Assembly (NCBI RefSeq): GCF_024360925.2
Contig: NZ_CP113517.1
Coordinates: 4,382,001-4,446,000, forward strand
DNA length: 64,000 bases
Source: Methylomonas rapida
Lineage (GTDB): Bacteria; Pseudomonadota; Gammaproteobacteria; Methylococcales; Methylomonadaceae
Direction: 5' to 3'
Within the stretch, counting starts at the first letter, position 1, and each line of letters opens with the position of its first letter. The notes under the pieces are model-generated. The model was given only the letters and a program-made list of their open reading frames with translations. It did not search any database and was not told the origin of the DNA. The position numbers and the translations under genes are program-made. This document shows, one piece after another, positions 55,134 to 64,000 of the stretch.

Positions 55134-58100
55134 ATGTCTTCGCTCATTTTCCGTCTCATTGCCGTTAGCTGCCTGATCTTTTTAGGCGGCTGGCTGGGCT
55201 TGAAAATGGCGGTTCCCCCCGGTTACGCCAGCCCCATATGGCCGCCAGCCGGTCTTTCGCTGTCCGCCTTGTTGTTGGGCGGCAAACGTTTGTGGCCGGC
55301 GATCTGGCTGGGATCCTTCGCCAATAACGTATTGGTCGGCATCAGTATCGGCGGAAAACTATCCCTCTCCATTATCATTTCATCCGGCCTGATTGGATTG
55401 GGCAGCACCGCACAGGCTTTTGTCGCCGTCTGGCTCAGTCGAAGATTCGTTCATCCAGCCATTCCGCCACTGGACAACCCCAGACAGGTCCTGACATTTT
55501 TCCTGCTGACGGGTCCCTTGTCCTGCTGGATCGCCCCCTGTATCGGCACGACGAGTTTGTTCCTGCTGGGACTGATGCCGCCTGCCGAATGGCTGAAGTC
55601 GTGGGGAAACTGGTGGTTCGGCGACACGCTAGGCGCGCTATTGGTCACGCCTTTGGTCTTTTGCCTGTTCGCCAGGCCTAGCCGGCTCTGGCATCCACGG
55701 CGGTTGCGCGTGGCGCTACCGCTGCTGCTCGCTTTATTGGCACTGACAACGACTTTCGAGTTTGTATTCCGCGCCGAACGAGCCAGATTGCAGCTGGTGT
55801 TCGACAACCAGGCTTCGGCCATCGAGCGCTTGTTGATGGAAGCCGCCGGCAATGTGGCGGATAGCACGCAAACCCTCAGCGACTTGTATCAAGCCTCGGA
55901 CAGCATCGATCGCCAGGAATTTTCGTTGTTTGCACGCGGCTTGCTCGACAGGCACCCGGAAATTCAAGCCTTGGAGTGGATGCCCAGGGTAACCGCAAAA
56001 GACTTGCAGGTTTTCGAACGCAAAATCCGGGATGAGGGCTATCCCGATTTTGCCGTCCGGGAACGCGCCGTGAACGGCGTGTTACGCGCGGTAGCGCAAC
56101 GCGACGAATATTTTCCGATTCTGTACATCGAGCCGATGACCGGCAATGAACTGGCCTTAGGTTTGGATTCCATCGCCAATCCAAGCAGCCGGCTTTCGAA
56201 AGAATACGCTTACCGCAGCCGAAAACCCAGCGCCTCGGAAGGCATACGACTGGTTCAACGTGACGACCACGACATGGCGGTACTGGTTTCGCAAGCCGTA
56301 TTGATCAAATCGGACGACGAAACGGCACACGATTTGGCGGGATTCGTATCGGCCGTATTGCTGCCCGCGCGCATGATGCAAAACGCCTTGCAAGGTTTCG
56401 ACAACCGGCTGTTTGGCATAACGCTGCGCGATTTGGGCATGGCAGTAGAACAAGGCATATTATTTTCGCAACCGCTAGAAATGCCGACGGCTCATGATTA
56501 CGGCATCCGGAGCTGGCGGCACGATCTTGCGTTTTGCGATCGCACCTGGCAACTCCATATCGTCGCCGGCAAGCGCTTTTTACTCGAATATGGCTCGATT
56601 CTGCCTTGGATGACGCTGGTCGGCGGTCTTAGCTTCGCCAGCTTGCTGTCCATCCTGCTGTTGACGATTACCGGCCGCACCGCCCAGGCCGAAGCCCTGG
56701 TGAATGTCCGCAATGCCGAACTCGAGGCCGCCAACGCCGAACTCGAAAGCATTGCCAGCGATTTAAAGGCCTCTGAATTGAAACTGCGCACCTTGATTCA
56801 GTCTCAGCCGGAATGCGTAAAACTGGTGGCGCACGACGGCACGCTGCTGGAGATGAATGCCGCGGGCCTGGCCATGCTGGACGCTGACTCCGTCGAACAA
56901 GTCAAAGACGTGTCCCTGGCTCGACTCGTCTTGCCGCAGTATCGCCAAGCCTTCAAGGACAGCATTCGCCGGGTCTTTGCCGGCCAATCGGTCTCGCTGG
57001 AATTTGAAATTCAGAGCCTGAAGGGCGTGCATCGCTGGCTCGACACGCAAGCCGTGCCGCTGCGCAACAGCGACGGCGAGATCGTCGCCCTGTTGGGCCT
57101 GACACGCGACATCAGCGCACGCAAGCACATGGAAAGCGCCTTGCGCGAAAACGAGCAAAAACTCAGCAACATCCTGAACAACGTTAGCGCCTGTGTCTAT
57201 CTGAAAGACAAACAGGGACGTTATTTGTACGCAAACCGCGCCGTCCATGAGCTATGGCATGCCAACGAAGCCGAAATCCTGGGCTTTGGCGATGAAAGCT
57301 TCTTCGATGCGGAATCGGTCGCCAGGATTCGCGAACACGATAATCGTGTCCTGATAAACGGCGAAACCCTGAAAATCGAAGAAACCAACCTGTTGCAGAA
57401 AACCGGCAAGCCGGCAACCTACTGGTCGACCAAATTACCGCTGTATAACGAACAGGGCGAAATTTATGCGTTGGTCGGCATCTCCACCGACATCAGCGAC
57501 CGTAAAAAGGTCGAGGACGATCTCAAACTGGCCGCGCGGGTATTCGGCGAAGCGCACGAAGGCATCCTGATTACCGATGCGGACGCCAACATCATCGACG
57601 TCAATCCGACCTTCTGCGAGATAACGGGCTACGCCCGCGAAGACGTGCTCGGCAAAAATCCTCGCATCCTGCAGTCGGGCAGGCACAGCGTGGATTTTTA
57701 CCGCGACATGTGGCATACCCTGATCAGTCAGCGGCATTGGCGCGGCGAAGTCTGGAACCGGAAAAAGAATGGCGAACTGTATGCCGAATTGTTGACGATG
57801 TCGGCGCTGTGCAATGAACAAGGCCAAGTGATCAATTACATCGGCCTGTTCTCCGACATCACGCCGTTCAAGCAACAGCAACACATGCTGGAACTGTTGG
57901 CGCATTACGATCCCTTGACCCAGCTGCCCAACCGCACGCTGTTCGCCGACAGGCTGCTGCAAGCCATCGCCCACAGCAAGCGGGACAAATGCCTGTTAGC
58001 CATTTGTTTCCTGGATTTGGACGGTTTCAAACCGGTCAACGACCAGCTTGGACACGATGCGGGCGACAAGGTCTTGGTCGAAGTTTCCAAGCGCCTGCGC

Positions 58101-59567
58101 GCCACCTTACGCGAGGAGGACACCGTGTCTCGCCATGGCGGCGACGAGTTTGCGCTCCTGATGGGCGATTTGCATTCGATCGACGAATGCACGCAAACCT
58201 TGAGCCGTATCCATCAAGCCGTCATCGAACCCTATGCCATCGACGAACACAGTGTCAGCATCGGCGTCAGTAGCGGCATCACGATTTATCCGCTCGACGA
58301 TGCCGATCCGGACACGCTGCTGCGCCATGCCGATCACGCCATGTATCAGGCCAAGCTGTCCGGCAAAAACCGTTATCACTTATTCGATGCCAGCCAGGAT
58401 CAGTTGGTGATAGAACATCACCGCCAATTGAACGACATCGCCCAAGCCTTTGCCGACCATCAGTTTTGCCTGTATTACCAACCCAAGGTCAATCTGAAAA
58501 CTGGCCAGGTAGCCGGTGTGGAAGCCTTGATTCGCTGGCGGCATCCACAGCGGGGCATGCTGCCGCCAGCCGAGTTTTTACCGGCCATCGCTTCCCACGA
58601 ACTGGAGATCGAGATCGGCAACTGGGTCATCGAACAAGCTTGGCAACAACTGGCCGACTGGCACAGGCAAGGCATCCCTCTGGAAGTCAGCGTCAATATC
58701 TCCGCCTATCATTTGCTATGGTCGGCATTCACCGAGCATCTGGAAGCCACCTTGGCGCGGAATCCCGGGATCAGGTCGCATTACCTGCAACTGGAAATTC
58801 TGGAAAGTACCGCGCTGGACGATCTGTCGGCCGTCAATCGCATCGTCAGCGCCTGCCGGGACGGCCTGGGCGTTACCACGGCGCTGGATGATTTCGGTAC
58901 CGGTTACTCGTCGCTGGCGCATTTGCGCCATTTGCCCGTCAACGCGGTCAAGATCGACAAAGGTTTCGTCCGCGACATGCTGGACGACCCGGACGATTAC
59001 GCCATCGTCGAAAGCGTCATCGGCCTGAGCCAGGCCTTCCGCCACGAAGTCATCGCCGAAGGCGTCGAAACGCCTGAGCAAGGCGTGATGCTGTTATTGA
59101 TGGATTGTCATTTGGCTCAGGGTTACGCTATCGCAAAACCCATGCCCGCCGCGGAGATAGCCGAGTGGACGGCCCATTATCAGCCTTACCCTGACTGGCA
59201 ATCCTATGCCAGCCAAAAACTGTCGGCACAACAAATCCACATTTCGATTCGCCGGATCGATCTGAAGCAGTGGCTGCAGCGCGTCCATCTATGCCTGAAC
59301 AGTCAACAAAACGGCATGGCGTACTGGCCCATCATGCTACCCGGCAAAAGCCATTTCGGCCGCTGGCTGAAACAAGCCCAACAGCAAGATCTGTATAATG
59401 AGCAGTGGTTACAGAAACTTGGCGGCCTGCATGGTGAACTATTGCAAAAAGGCAATATACTGATGAGTCAATTTTGGGCTGGCGAAGCGCAAGCCGCCCG
59501 GGCCGGCTTTGTCGAATTGGAAAGGATTTGGCAAAGCCTGGATGATTGCCTGGCAAACTACGCTTGA
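55134..59567 (+). CDS. MASE1-CHASE-PAS-GGDEF-EAL signalling protein
   Basis: A 1477-residue membrane c-di-GMP enzyme. MASE1 membrane domain (about 1-200), CHASE sensor (about 245-385), a membrane helix, then three PAS domains (about 555-920), GGDEF (SRHGGDEFALLMGD), EAL (VEALIRWRHPQRGM, then DDFGTGYSSLAHLR), and a C-terminal helical domain reminiscent of CZB (HFGRWLKQ ... LGGLHGELL). GGDEF and EAL motifs both look intact, so it could make or degrade c-di-GMP. It lies inside the MoxR/VWA operon. Confidence 0.95.
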   Translation: MSSLIFRLIAVSCLIFLGGWLGLKMAVPPGYASPIWPPAGLSLSALLLGGKRLWPAIWLGSFANNVLVGISIGGKLSLSIIISSGLIGLGSTAQAFVAVWLSRRFVHPAIPPLDNPRQVLTFFLLTGPLSCWIAPCIGTTSLFLLGLMPPAEWLKSWGNWWFGDTLGALLVTPLVFCLFARPSRLWHPRRLRVALPLLLALLALTTTFEFVFRAERARLQLVFDNQASAIERLLMEAAGNVADSTQTLSDLYQASDSIDRQEFSLFARGLLDRHPEIQALEWMPRVTAKDLQVFERKIRDEGYPDFAVRERAVNGVLRAVAQRDEYFPILYIEPMTGNELALGLDSIANPSSRLSKEYAYRSRKPSASEGIRLVQRDDHDMAVLVSQAVLIKSDDETAHDLAGFVSAVLLPARMMQNALQGFDNRLFGITLRDLGMAVEQGILFSQPLEMPTAHDYGIRSWRHDLAFCDRTWQLHIVAGKRFLLEYGSILPWMTLVGGLSFASLLSILLLTITGRTAQAEALVNVRNAELEAANAELESIASDLKASELKLRTLIQSQPECVKLVAHDGTLLEMNAAGLAMLDADSVEQVKDVSLARLVLPQYRQAFKDSIRRVFAGQSVSLEFEIQSLKGVHRWLDTQAVPLRNSDGEIVALLGLTRDISARKHMESALRENEQKLSNILNNVSACVYLKDKQGRYLYANRAVHELWHANEAEILGFGDESFFDAESVARIREHDNRVLINGETLKIEETNLLQKTGKPATYWSTKLPLYNEQGEIYALVGISTDISDRKKVEDDLKLAARVFGEAHEGILITDADANIIDVNPTFCEITGYAREDVLGKNPRILQSGRHSVDFYRDMWHTLISQRHWRGEVWNRKKNGELYAELLTMSALCNEQGQVINYIGLFSDITPFKQQQHMLELLAHYDPLTQLPNRTLFADRLLQAIAHSKRDKCLLAICFLDLDGFKPVNDQLGHDAGDKVLVEVSKRLRATLREEDTVSRHGGDEFALLMGDLHSIDECTQTLSRIHQAVIEPYAIDEHSVSIGVSSGITIYPLDDADPDTLLRHADHAMYQAKLSGKNRYHLFDASQDQLVIEHHRQLNDIAQAFADHQFCLYYQPKVNLKTGQVAGVEALIRWRHPQRGMLPPAEFLPAIASHELEIEIGNWVIEQAWQQLADWHRQGIPLEVSVNISAYHLLWSAFTEHLEATLARNPGIRSHYLQLEILESTALDDLSAVNRIVSACRDGLGVTTALDDFGTGYSSLAHLRHLPVNAVKIDKGFVRDMLDDPDDYAIVESVIGLSQAFRHEVIAEGVETPEQGVMLLLMDCHLAQGYAIAKPMPAAEIAEWTAHYQPYPDWQSYASQKLSAQQIHISIRRIDLKQWLQRVHLCLNSQQNGMAYWPIMLPGKSHFGRWLKQAQQQDLYNEQWLQKLGGLHGELLQKGNILMSQFWAGEAQAARAGFVELERIWQSLDDCLANYA

Positions 59568-59575
59568 TCGAAAGC

Positions 59576-60040
59576 ATGGAACCCTTACCCTTAAGAGACA
59601 TACATCTCCCAGAATCCATCGACTGGTGGCCGCCGGCACCCGGCTGGTGGCTTTTACCCATCGTACTGGTCCTGCTGATCGCGGGACTGCGTTACCTTTA
59701 CAAACGCTTGACGCAAAAAACCGCGTTGAAAAGCGCGCAAGCACTGCTGAAAAGCCTACGCTCAAACCACGCCGACCAATTACAAACACTGACCGAACTG
59801 TCCGCCTTGTTGCGGCGCACGGCCATCAGCATCGACCAAAGCGGCGACGTAGCGGGTTTGCATGGTCAGGCCTGGCTGGAATATCTGGATCGCGCAATGC
59901 CGGACCGCCCGTTCAGCCAAGGCACGGGGCGCTGCCTGGCGGATGCGCATTATCGCCCCGGCATTGGCGAAGAGCTGGATCTGACCGCGTTGTTTGCGCT
60001 GTGCGAACGCTGGCTGAAGCAGCAGGACAAAAAAGCATGA
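59576..60040 (+). CDS. DUF4381-domain membrane protein
   Basis: A 154-residue protein with one membrane helix (WWLLPIVLVLLIAGLRYLY) and the DUF4381 layout (LRDIHLPESIDWWPPAPGWW, LSALLRRTAI, LAALCERWLKQ-like end). Such proteins sit between DUF58 and VWA genes in MoxR operons. The ATG at 59576 starts 8 nt after the signalling gene; the stop overlaps the next start. Confidence 0.88.
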   Translation: MEPLPLRDIHLPESIDWWPPAPGWWLLPIVLVLLIAGLRYLYKRLTQKTALKSAQALLKSLRSNHADQLQTLTELSALLRRTAISIDQSGDVAGLHGQAWLEYLDRAMPDRPFSQGTGRCLADAHYRPGIGEELDLTALFALCERWLKQQDKKA

Positions 60041-61023
60041 TCGTCTTTGAATGGCCCTGGCTGGCCTTTTTAATGCCCCTGCCGTTGCTGTTGCGCTGGC
60101 TGTTGCCCGCCAAACCACAAGTCGAGCAGGCCGCGCTGATCGTGCCGTTTTTGGATGATTTGCCCGGCAACGCCCCGATGCAGGCCAGCACGGGCAAGCG
60201 TTGGCCGCTGCGAATCGCGGCGCTGGCCTGGATTTTTTTGCTGATCGCCTGCACCCGGCCGCAATGGCTGGGCGAACCGCTGGAGTTGGCGGTCAGCGGC
60301 CGCGACTTGATGCTGGCCGTGGATGTATCCGGCAGCATGGAAGAAAAGGATTTCGTCATCGACGACAAGCGTTACGACAGGTTGACCGCCACCAAATTCG
60401 TGGTCAGCGATTTCGTTTTGCGCCGGGTCGGCGACCGTATCGGCCTGATTTTGTTCGGCACCCGTGCCTATCTGCACGTACCCTTGACCTTCGACCGCAG
60501 GACCGTGCAAACCCTGCTCAACGAGGCCTTTATCGGCATTACCGAGGACGAGCCGCAAACCTCGATCGGCGATGCGATTGGACTGGCCGTCAAACGCTTG
60601 CAAGCCGAAAAATCGGACAGCAAGGTGTTGATTTTATTGACAGACGGCGCCAATACCGCCGGCGAATTGACACCGTTGAAAGCCGCCGAGATCGCCGCCG
60701 AACAACATTTGAAAATCTACACCATCGGCATCGGCGCCGATGAAATGCTGGTGCGCAGCCTGTTCGGCACCCGCCGCGTCAACCCTTCCGTCGATCTGGA
60801 CGAAAAAACCCTGCAAGCCATTGCCGATACGACCGGCGGCCGTTATTTCCGCGCCCGCAACACCGAGGAGCTGAATCAGATTTACGCCATTCTCGATGAA
60901 TTGGAACCCGTGGAGAAGGACAAGCAGTTTTTCCGCCCCAAAGCCGAGCTCTATCCCTGGCCGCTGGCCATGGCTTTGATTTTGGCGGCCATGCTGGTAG
61001 GCTACCGATTGAGGTGGTTTTGA
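60037..61023 (+). CDS. VWA-domain membrane protein (BatA-like)
   Basis: A 328-residue protein with two N-terminal membrane segments, a periplasmic/cytoplasmic VWA domain with intact MIDAS (DVSGSMEEKD, then the TSIGDAIG Thr/Ser and LLTDGANTAG), and a C-terminal helix. It resembles BatA-type proteins acting with MoxR. The ATG at 60037 overlaps the DUF4381 stop by ATGA. Confidence 0.93.
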   Translation: MIVFEWPWLAFLMPLPLLLRWLLPAKPQVEQAALIVPFLDDLPGNAPMQASTGKRWPLRIAALAWIFLLIACTRPQWLGEPLELAVSGRDLMLAVDVSGSMEEKDFVIDDKRYDRLTATKFVVSDFVLRRVGDRIGLILFGTRAYLHVPLTFDRRTVQTLLNEAFIGITEDEPQTSIGDAIGLAVKRLQAEKSDSKVLILLTDGANTAGELTPLKAAEIAAEQHLKIYTIGIGADEMLVRSLFGTRRVNPSVDLDEKTLQAIADTTGGRYFRARNTEELNQIYAILDELEPVEKDKQFFRPKAELYPWPLAMALILAAMLVGYRLRWF

Positions 61024-62840
61024 TGCTGGCCGATTTTCACTTTCTAAGACCCTGGTGGCTGCTGGCCCTGCTGCCGGCCGCTATCCTGCTGTATTTACTC
61101 CGCAAAAATAAATTTCAGCGCGGCGATTGGACCCGCGTCTGCGACGCGGAATTGTTACCGTATATTTTACTGGAACAACCGCCGCAAACCCGCCCCGGCG
61201 GCGGGTTGCTCGCGGTGCTGGCTACCTTGTCATGCATTCTGGCATTGGCGGGCCCGACCTGGGAACGCCTGCCCGGCCCCGCATTTCGCAACGATTCCGC
61301 CCTGGTCGTCGCACTGGATTTGTCGGAATCGATGAATGCCACCGACATCAAGCCCAGCCGCATCAGCCGCGCCCGCTACAAGATCGCCGACATTCTGAAG
61401 CAGCGCAAGGACGGCCAGACCGCCTTGCTGGTGTATAGCGGCGACGCCTTTACCGTGACGCCGCTGACCACCGATACCGCCACCATCAACAGCCAGCTGG
61501 AAGCCCTGACCACCGACATCATGCCCAGCTCCGGCAGCAACACCCGGATTGCGCTGGAAAAGGCCGTGGATTTATTGCGGCAAGCCGGCCTGGCGCAGGG
61601 CCATATTTTGCTGGTGACCGACGGCGCCGATGCGAATAGCGTAACGCAGGCCGAGCGCATGCTGGGTGATTACAAATTATCCGTGCTGGGCACGGGCACG
61701 CCGGAAGGCGCGCCGATTCCCCAACCGGGCGGCGGTTTCCTGAAAGACGCTGCCGGCAACATCGTCGTGGCCAAACTCGACCTCGATCAACTGAGCCAGT
61801 TGGCAGCGGCTGGCCACGGGCTCTTTCAAACCGTGACCGCGGACGATGACGACATCGAACGCCTGGGTGCTTTGTTCAATGACGCCGTAAACCGCGAAAA
61901 CAGCGCGCAAACTGATTTGTTGCTGCAACAATGGGATGAAAAAGGCCCCTGGCTGCTGTTGCTGGTACTGCCATGGGCCGCGCTACGCTTTCGCAAAGGC
62001 CTGTTGCAGTTTGCCTTGTTGTGCCTATTGTCATGGGCCATGCCGCAAGACGCCTTGGCGCTGGATTGGCAAAGCCTGTGGCAAACAGCCGATCAACGCG
62101 CGCAGCAGGCTTTTGCTGAACAACATTACGACCAGGCCGCCGAACAATTCAACAATCCCGAATGGCGCGCCGCCGCTCAATACAAGGCCGGCCAGTACCA
62201 ACAAGCCGCCGAAACCCTGAAAGACACCCAGACCGCCGACGGCCATTACAACCGTGGCAACGCCCTGGCCAAAGCCGGACAGCTGCAAGAAGCCCTGCAA
62301 GCCTATCAACAAGCGCTGAAACTCGATCCCCAGCATGCCGATGCAAAGTTCAACAAAGAACTGGTGGATAAACAGTTACAGCAGCAAAAGCAACCACAAA
62401 AACAGGATCAGTCATCTCAAGACCAGCAACAAAAATCGCAGAATCAACAACCTGATTCAACAGATAGTCAGCAATCGCAGGATCGGCAGTCGAGTTCAGG
62501 CGATCAACCGCAAGACCAAGGACCGGAGAAAGCACAGGAAAACGCCCAATCCGACGCCAAACAAACAAACCCTCAGCCAAACGAGGACAAACGGCAGCAA
62601 CCGGAACAACAAAGCGATAAACCCGACGATGCCCGCCGTTCGTCGAATAACCCTAAACCCGAACAAAGCCGGCAAAAAGAGCCGCCAACGCCCAATAATG
62701 CCGAGCAGGAAGAGGCCCAGCGCGCCAACGATAACGCATTGAAGCGCATTCCGGACGAACCGACCGGCTTGCTGAAGCGCAAATTCAAATATCAATACGG
62801 CCAACGCAGCCCGCCCCCCCACGACGGCCCAGCTTGGTAA
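61023..62840 (+). CDS. VWA-TPR protein with Gln-rich tail (BatB/BatC fusion-like)
   Basis: A 605-residue protein. N-terminal membrane helices, a VWA domain (DLSESMNATD, LLVTDGADANS), a further helix at about 310-340, two or three TPR motifs (AAQYKAGQYQQAAETLKD, GNALAKAGQLQEALQAYQQ, LKLDPQHADAKFNKEL), and a long Gln/Pro/Ser/Asp-rich disordered tail. It combines BatB (VWA) and BatC (TPR). It starts at ATG 61023 within TGATG of the previous stop. Confidence 0.92.
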   Translation: MLADFHFLRPWWLLALLPAAILLYLLRKNKFQRGDWTRVCDAELLPYILLEQPPQTRPGGGLLAVLATLSCILALAGPTWERLPGPAFRNDSALVVALDLSESMNATDIKPSRISRARYKIADILKQRKDGQTALLVYSGDAFTVTPLTTDTATINSQLEALTTDIMPSSGSNTRIALEKAVDLLRQAGLAQGHILLVTDGADANSVTQAERMLGDYKLSVLGTGTPEGAPIPQPGGGFLKDAAGNIVVAKLDLDQLSQLAAAGHGLFQTVTADDDDIERLGALFNDAVNRENSAQTDLLLQQWDEKGPWLLLLVLPWAALRFRKGLLQFALLCLLSWAMPQDALALDWQSLWQTADQRAQQAFAEQHYDQAAEQFNNPEWRAAAQYKAGQYQQAAETLKDTQTADGHYNRGNALAKAGQLQEALQAYQQALKLDPQHADAKFNKELVDKQLQQQKQPQKQDQSSQDQQQKSQNQQPDSTDSQQSQDRQSSSGDQPQDQGPEKAQENAQSDAKQTNPQPNEDKRQQPEQQSDKPDDARRSSNNPKPEQSRQKEPPTPNNAEQEEAQRANDNALKRIPDEPTGLLKRKFKYQYGQRSPPPHDGPAW

Positions 62841-63259
62841 ACAACTGGCCGCTTCTCTGTAAGGCAATCATCCCGTTGCTTTGAGGCTGTTTTAATCCGT
62901 CCACCTCAATCCATCAACGCGACCTACCCATAAAGTCTGCGATGGATTGGTTATTGGACTTCGCCTCGCCCGTTTACGCAGGGCGACGGTTATTTCAACC
63001 CTCCAGGCTATTGGGATGATCCCGAAAAAATCATTTTGTCCACGAAACACACGAAACCTGTCCTGAGCAGGGATGAAGGAATCACGAAAAGTTTCAAACC
63101 GTTATCACCTCAAAGAGCAGTACCGAACAGGTGAATTGATAATATTCATAACGCAATGATTTCTTTCGTGCTTTTCGTGGACTTGCTGCCGTCATTAGAA
63201 TGCAGCCAGCCCATTCAACTCGCGAGAGTTCCCCAACCCCATGTCGTTGAGATTCAACC
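62841..63259. other. Intergenic region with an inverted-repeat element
   Basis: About 420 bp with no gene between the VWA-TPR gene and the RND adaptor gene. It carries near-perfect 19-bp inverted repeats at 63038-63056 and 63164-63182 enclosing about 107 bp, listed separately. Confidence 0.6.
63038..63182. repeat. Short element with 19-bp terminal inverted repeats
   Basis: GTCCACGAAACACACGAAA at the left and TTTCGTGCTTTTCGTGGAC at the right are complements except at two positions. The 145-bp unit contains no gene and looks like a common extragenic repeat or a non-autonomous element. Confidence 0.6.
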
Positions 63260-64000
63260 ATGAAAATTAGCCGAATTGTATTTTTTGCCTTGTGTTTGAC
63301 CGCACTGGCATGTTCACCGGAAAAACCCGTCGAAAACAAACCCGAAACCTATCAGGTCATCAATCCTCTGGTAAAGGACACCAGCTACACCAGCGAGTAT
63401 GTCGCCGAAATCCAGTCGGTCCGCTATGTCGAGGTCAGGAGCAAAATCAAGGGCTTCATCGAAAAAAACTATGTTGACGAAGGCCAGGCCGTCCAAAAAG
63501 GCCAGTTGTTGTTTTCCTTGAGCTTTTCCGAATTCGAAAAGGAATTGCAAAAAGCCGAGGCCGATTACAAAGCGTCACTGGCCGATCTGAAAGCCGCCGA
63601 AGTCGAGTTGAATAACGTGAAACACCTGGTGGAGAAAAACATCGTTTCCAAACCGGAACTGGATGTATTGCAGGCCAAGGCCAATGCCTTGAAAGCCAAG
63701 GTTGAGGAAGCAGTCGCGCACAAGGAACAGGTGGCCTTGCATCTGTCTTTCGCGCAGATCAAGGCGCCCTACGACGGCATCATCAACCGTATTCCGCACA
63801 AAATGGGCAGTCTGATCGAGGAAGGCGACATGCTGACCTCCATTTCGGACAATCGCGAGATATTCGCCTATTTCCATTTATCTGAAATCGATTACCTGAA
63901 TTACATCGGCAACGAGGAAAAGGAAACAAAAACCGTTGTGCTGAAACTGGCCAACAACGACCTTTATCCGCATAAAGGCAAAATAGAAACCATCGAAAGC
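63260..64000 (+). CDS. RND-type efflux periplasmic adaptor (3' end outside window)
   Basis: Membrane-fusion protein of the HlyD/AcrA family. A lipobox-type signal (LTALAC) suggests lipid anchoring. Then a biotinyl-lipoyl half (VEVRSKIKGFIEKNYVDEGQ, AVQKGQLLFSLSFSEFEKEL), a coiled-coil hairpin (YKASLADLKAAEVELNNVKH, VSKPELDVLQAKANALKAKV), the second lipoyl half (FAQIKAPYDGIINRIPHKMG) and the beta-barrel beginning. No stop before the window edge. Export substrate unknown; the pump gene would lie downstream. Confidence 0.93.
   Translation, partial: MKISRIVFFALCLTALACSPEKPVENKPETYQVINPLVKDTSYTSEYVAEIQSVRYVEVRSKIKGFIEKNYVDEGQAVQKGQLLFSLSFSEFEKELQKAEADYKASLADLKAAEVELNNVKHLVEKNIVSKPELDVLQAKANALKAKVEEAVAHKEQVALHLSFAQIKAPYDGIINRIPHKMGSLIEEGDMLTSISDNREIFAYFHLSEIDYLNYIGNEEKETKTVVLKLANNDLYPHKGKIETIES

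Noticed and set aside
59509..60036. N-terminal extension of the VWA gene
   Set aside because: This open frame runs over the DUF4381 gene in another frame; the membrane-anchored VWA protein starts at 60037.

Overview
The window looks like chromosomal DNA of a gammaproteobacterium. My best guess is a Methylococcales methanotroph (Methylomonas/Methylobacter-like). This rests on gene content and order: rpmH-rnpA-yidD-yidC-mnmE, gshB-tonB-yqgE-ruvX-pyrR-pyrB-pyrC', an UPF0182 membrane protein, and a SCO/di-heme peroxidase fusion. No methane or methanol oxidation gene lies in the window, so the lineage call is inference. I saw no rRNA, tRNA or CRISPR array.

Layout. 1-3.4 kb: end of a Gfo/Idh/MocA oxidoreductase, then a ydbH-ynbE-ydbL set (envelope phospholipid transport). 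3.5-8.2 kb: mostly minus-strand envelope and respiratory genes (SCO-MauG fusion, FlgO-like lipoprotein, YcxB-like protein, type II NADH dehydrogenase). 8.5-12.5 kb: one unrecognised 1344-residue membrane protein. 12.5-15.2 kb: a chemoreceptor with a CZB domain, its Aer-like PAS partner, and a glycine-zipper lipoprotein. 15.3-19.2 kb: rpmH, rnpA, yidD, yidC, mnmE. 19.2-23.4 kb: an accessory block with an acidic poly-Asp protein, a caspase-like peptidase gene cut by an ISAs1-family element, a trypco2-like protein, and an XRE regulator with a META-domain lipoprotein. 23.7-24.1 kb: non-coding DNA with DnaA boxes beside an AT-rich stretch. 24.1-35.5 kb: housekeeping genes (darP, mtgA, mepA, a CYTH protein, sodB, lspA-ileS, others). 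35.6-40.2 kb: UPF0182 and AI-2E membrane proteins separated by a repeat-rich 0.9-kb spacer. 40.4-46 kb: rep, degQ, a double-cNMP/rhodanese protein, rpmB-rpmG. 46.1-51.9 kb: glutathione synthesis, TonB and pyrimidine genes. 52-63 kb: a LOG protein, then a MoxR/DUF58/DUF4381/VWA/VWA-TPR operon that also carries a creA split by an in-frame TGA and a 1477-residue MASE1-CHASE-PAS-GGDEF-EAL protein. The window ends inside an RND-type periplasmic adaptor gene.

The best candidate for an undescribed system is 19548-22252: three closely spaced same-strand genes for a poly-aspartate protein, a clan-CD (caspase/CHAT-like) peptidase and a trypco2-like protein. Trypco domains are known from predicted protease-based conflict systems. 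Here the peptidase gene is interrupted by a 1191-bp IS with a clear 10-bp target duplication, and removing the IS restores a 208-codon frame. The system is therefore probably inactive in this strain but can be reconstructed from the sequence.
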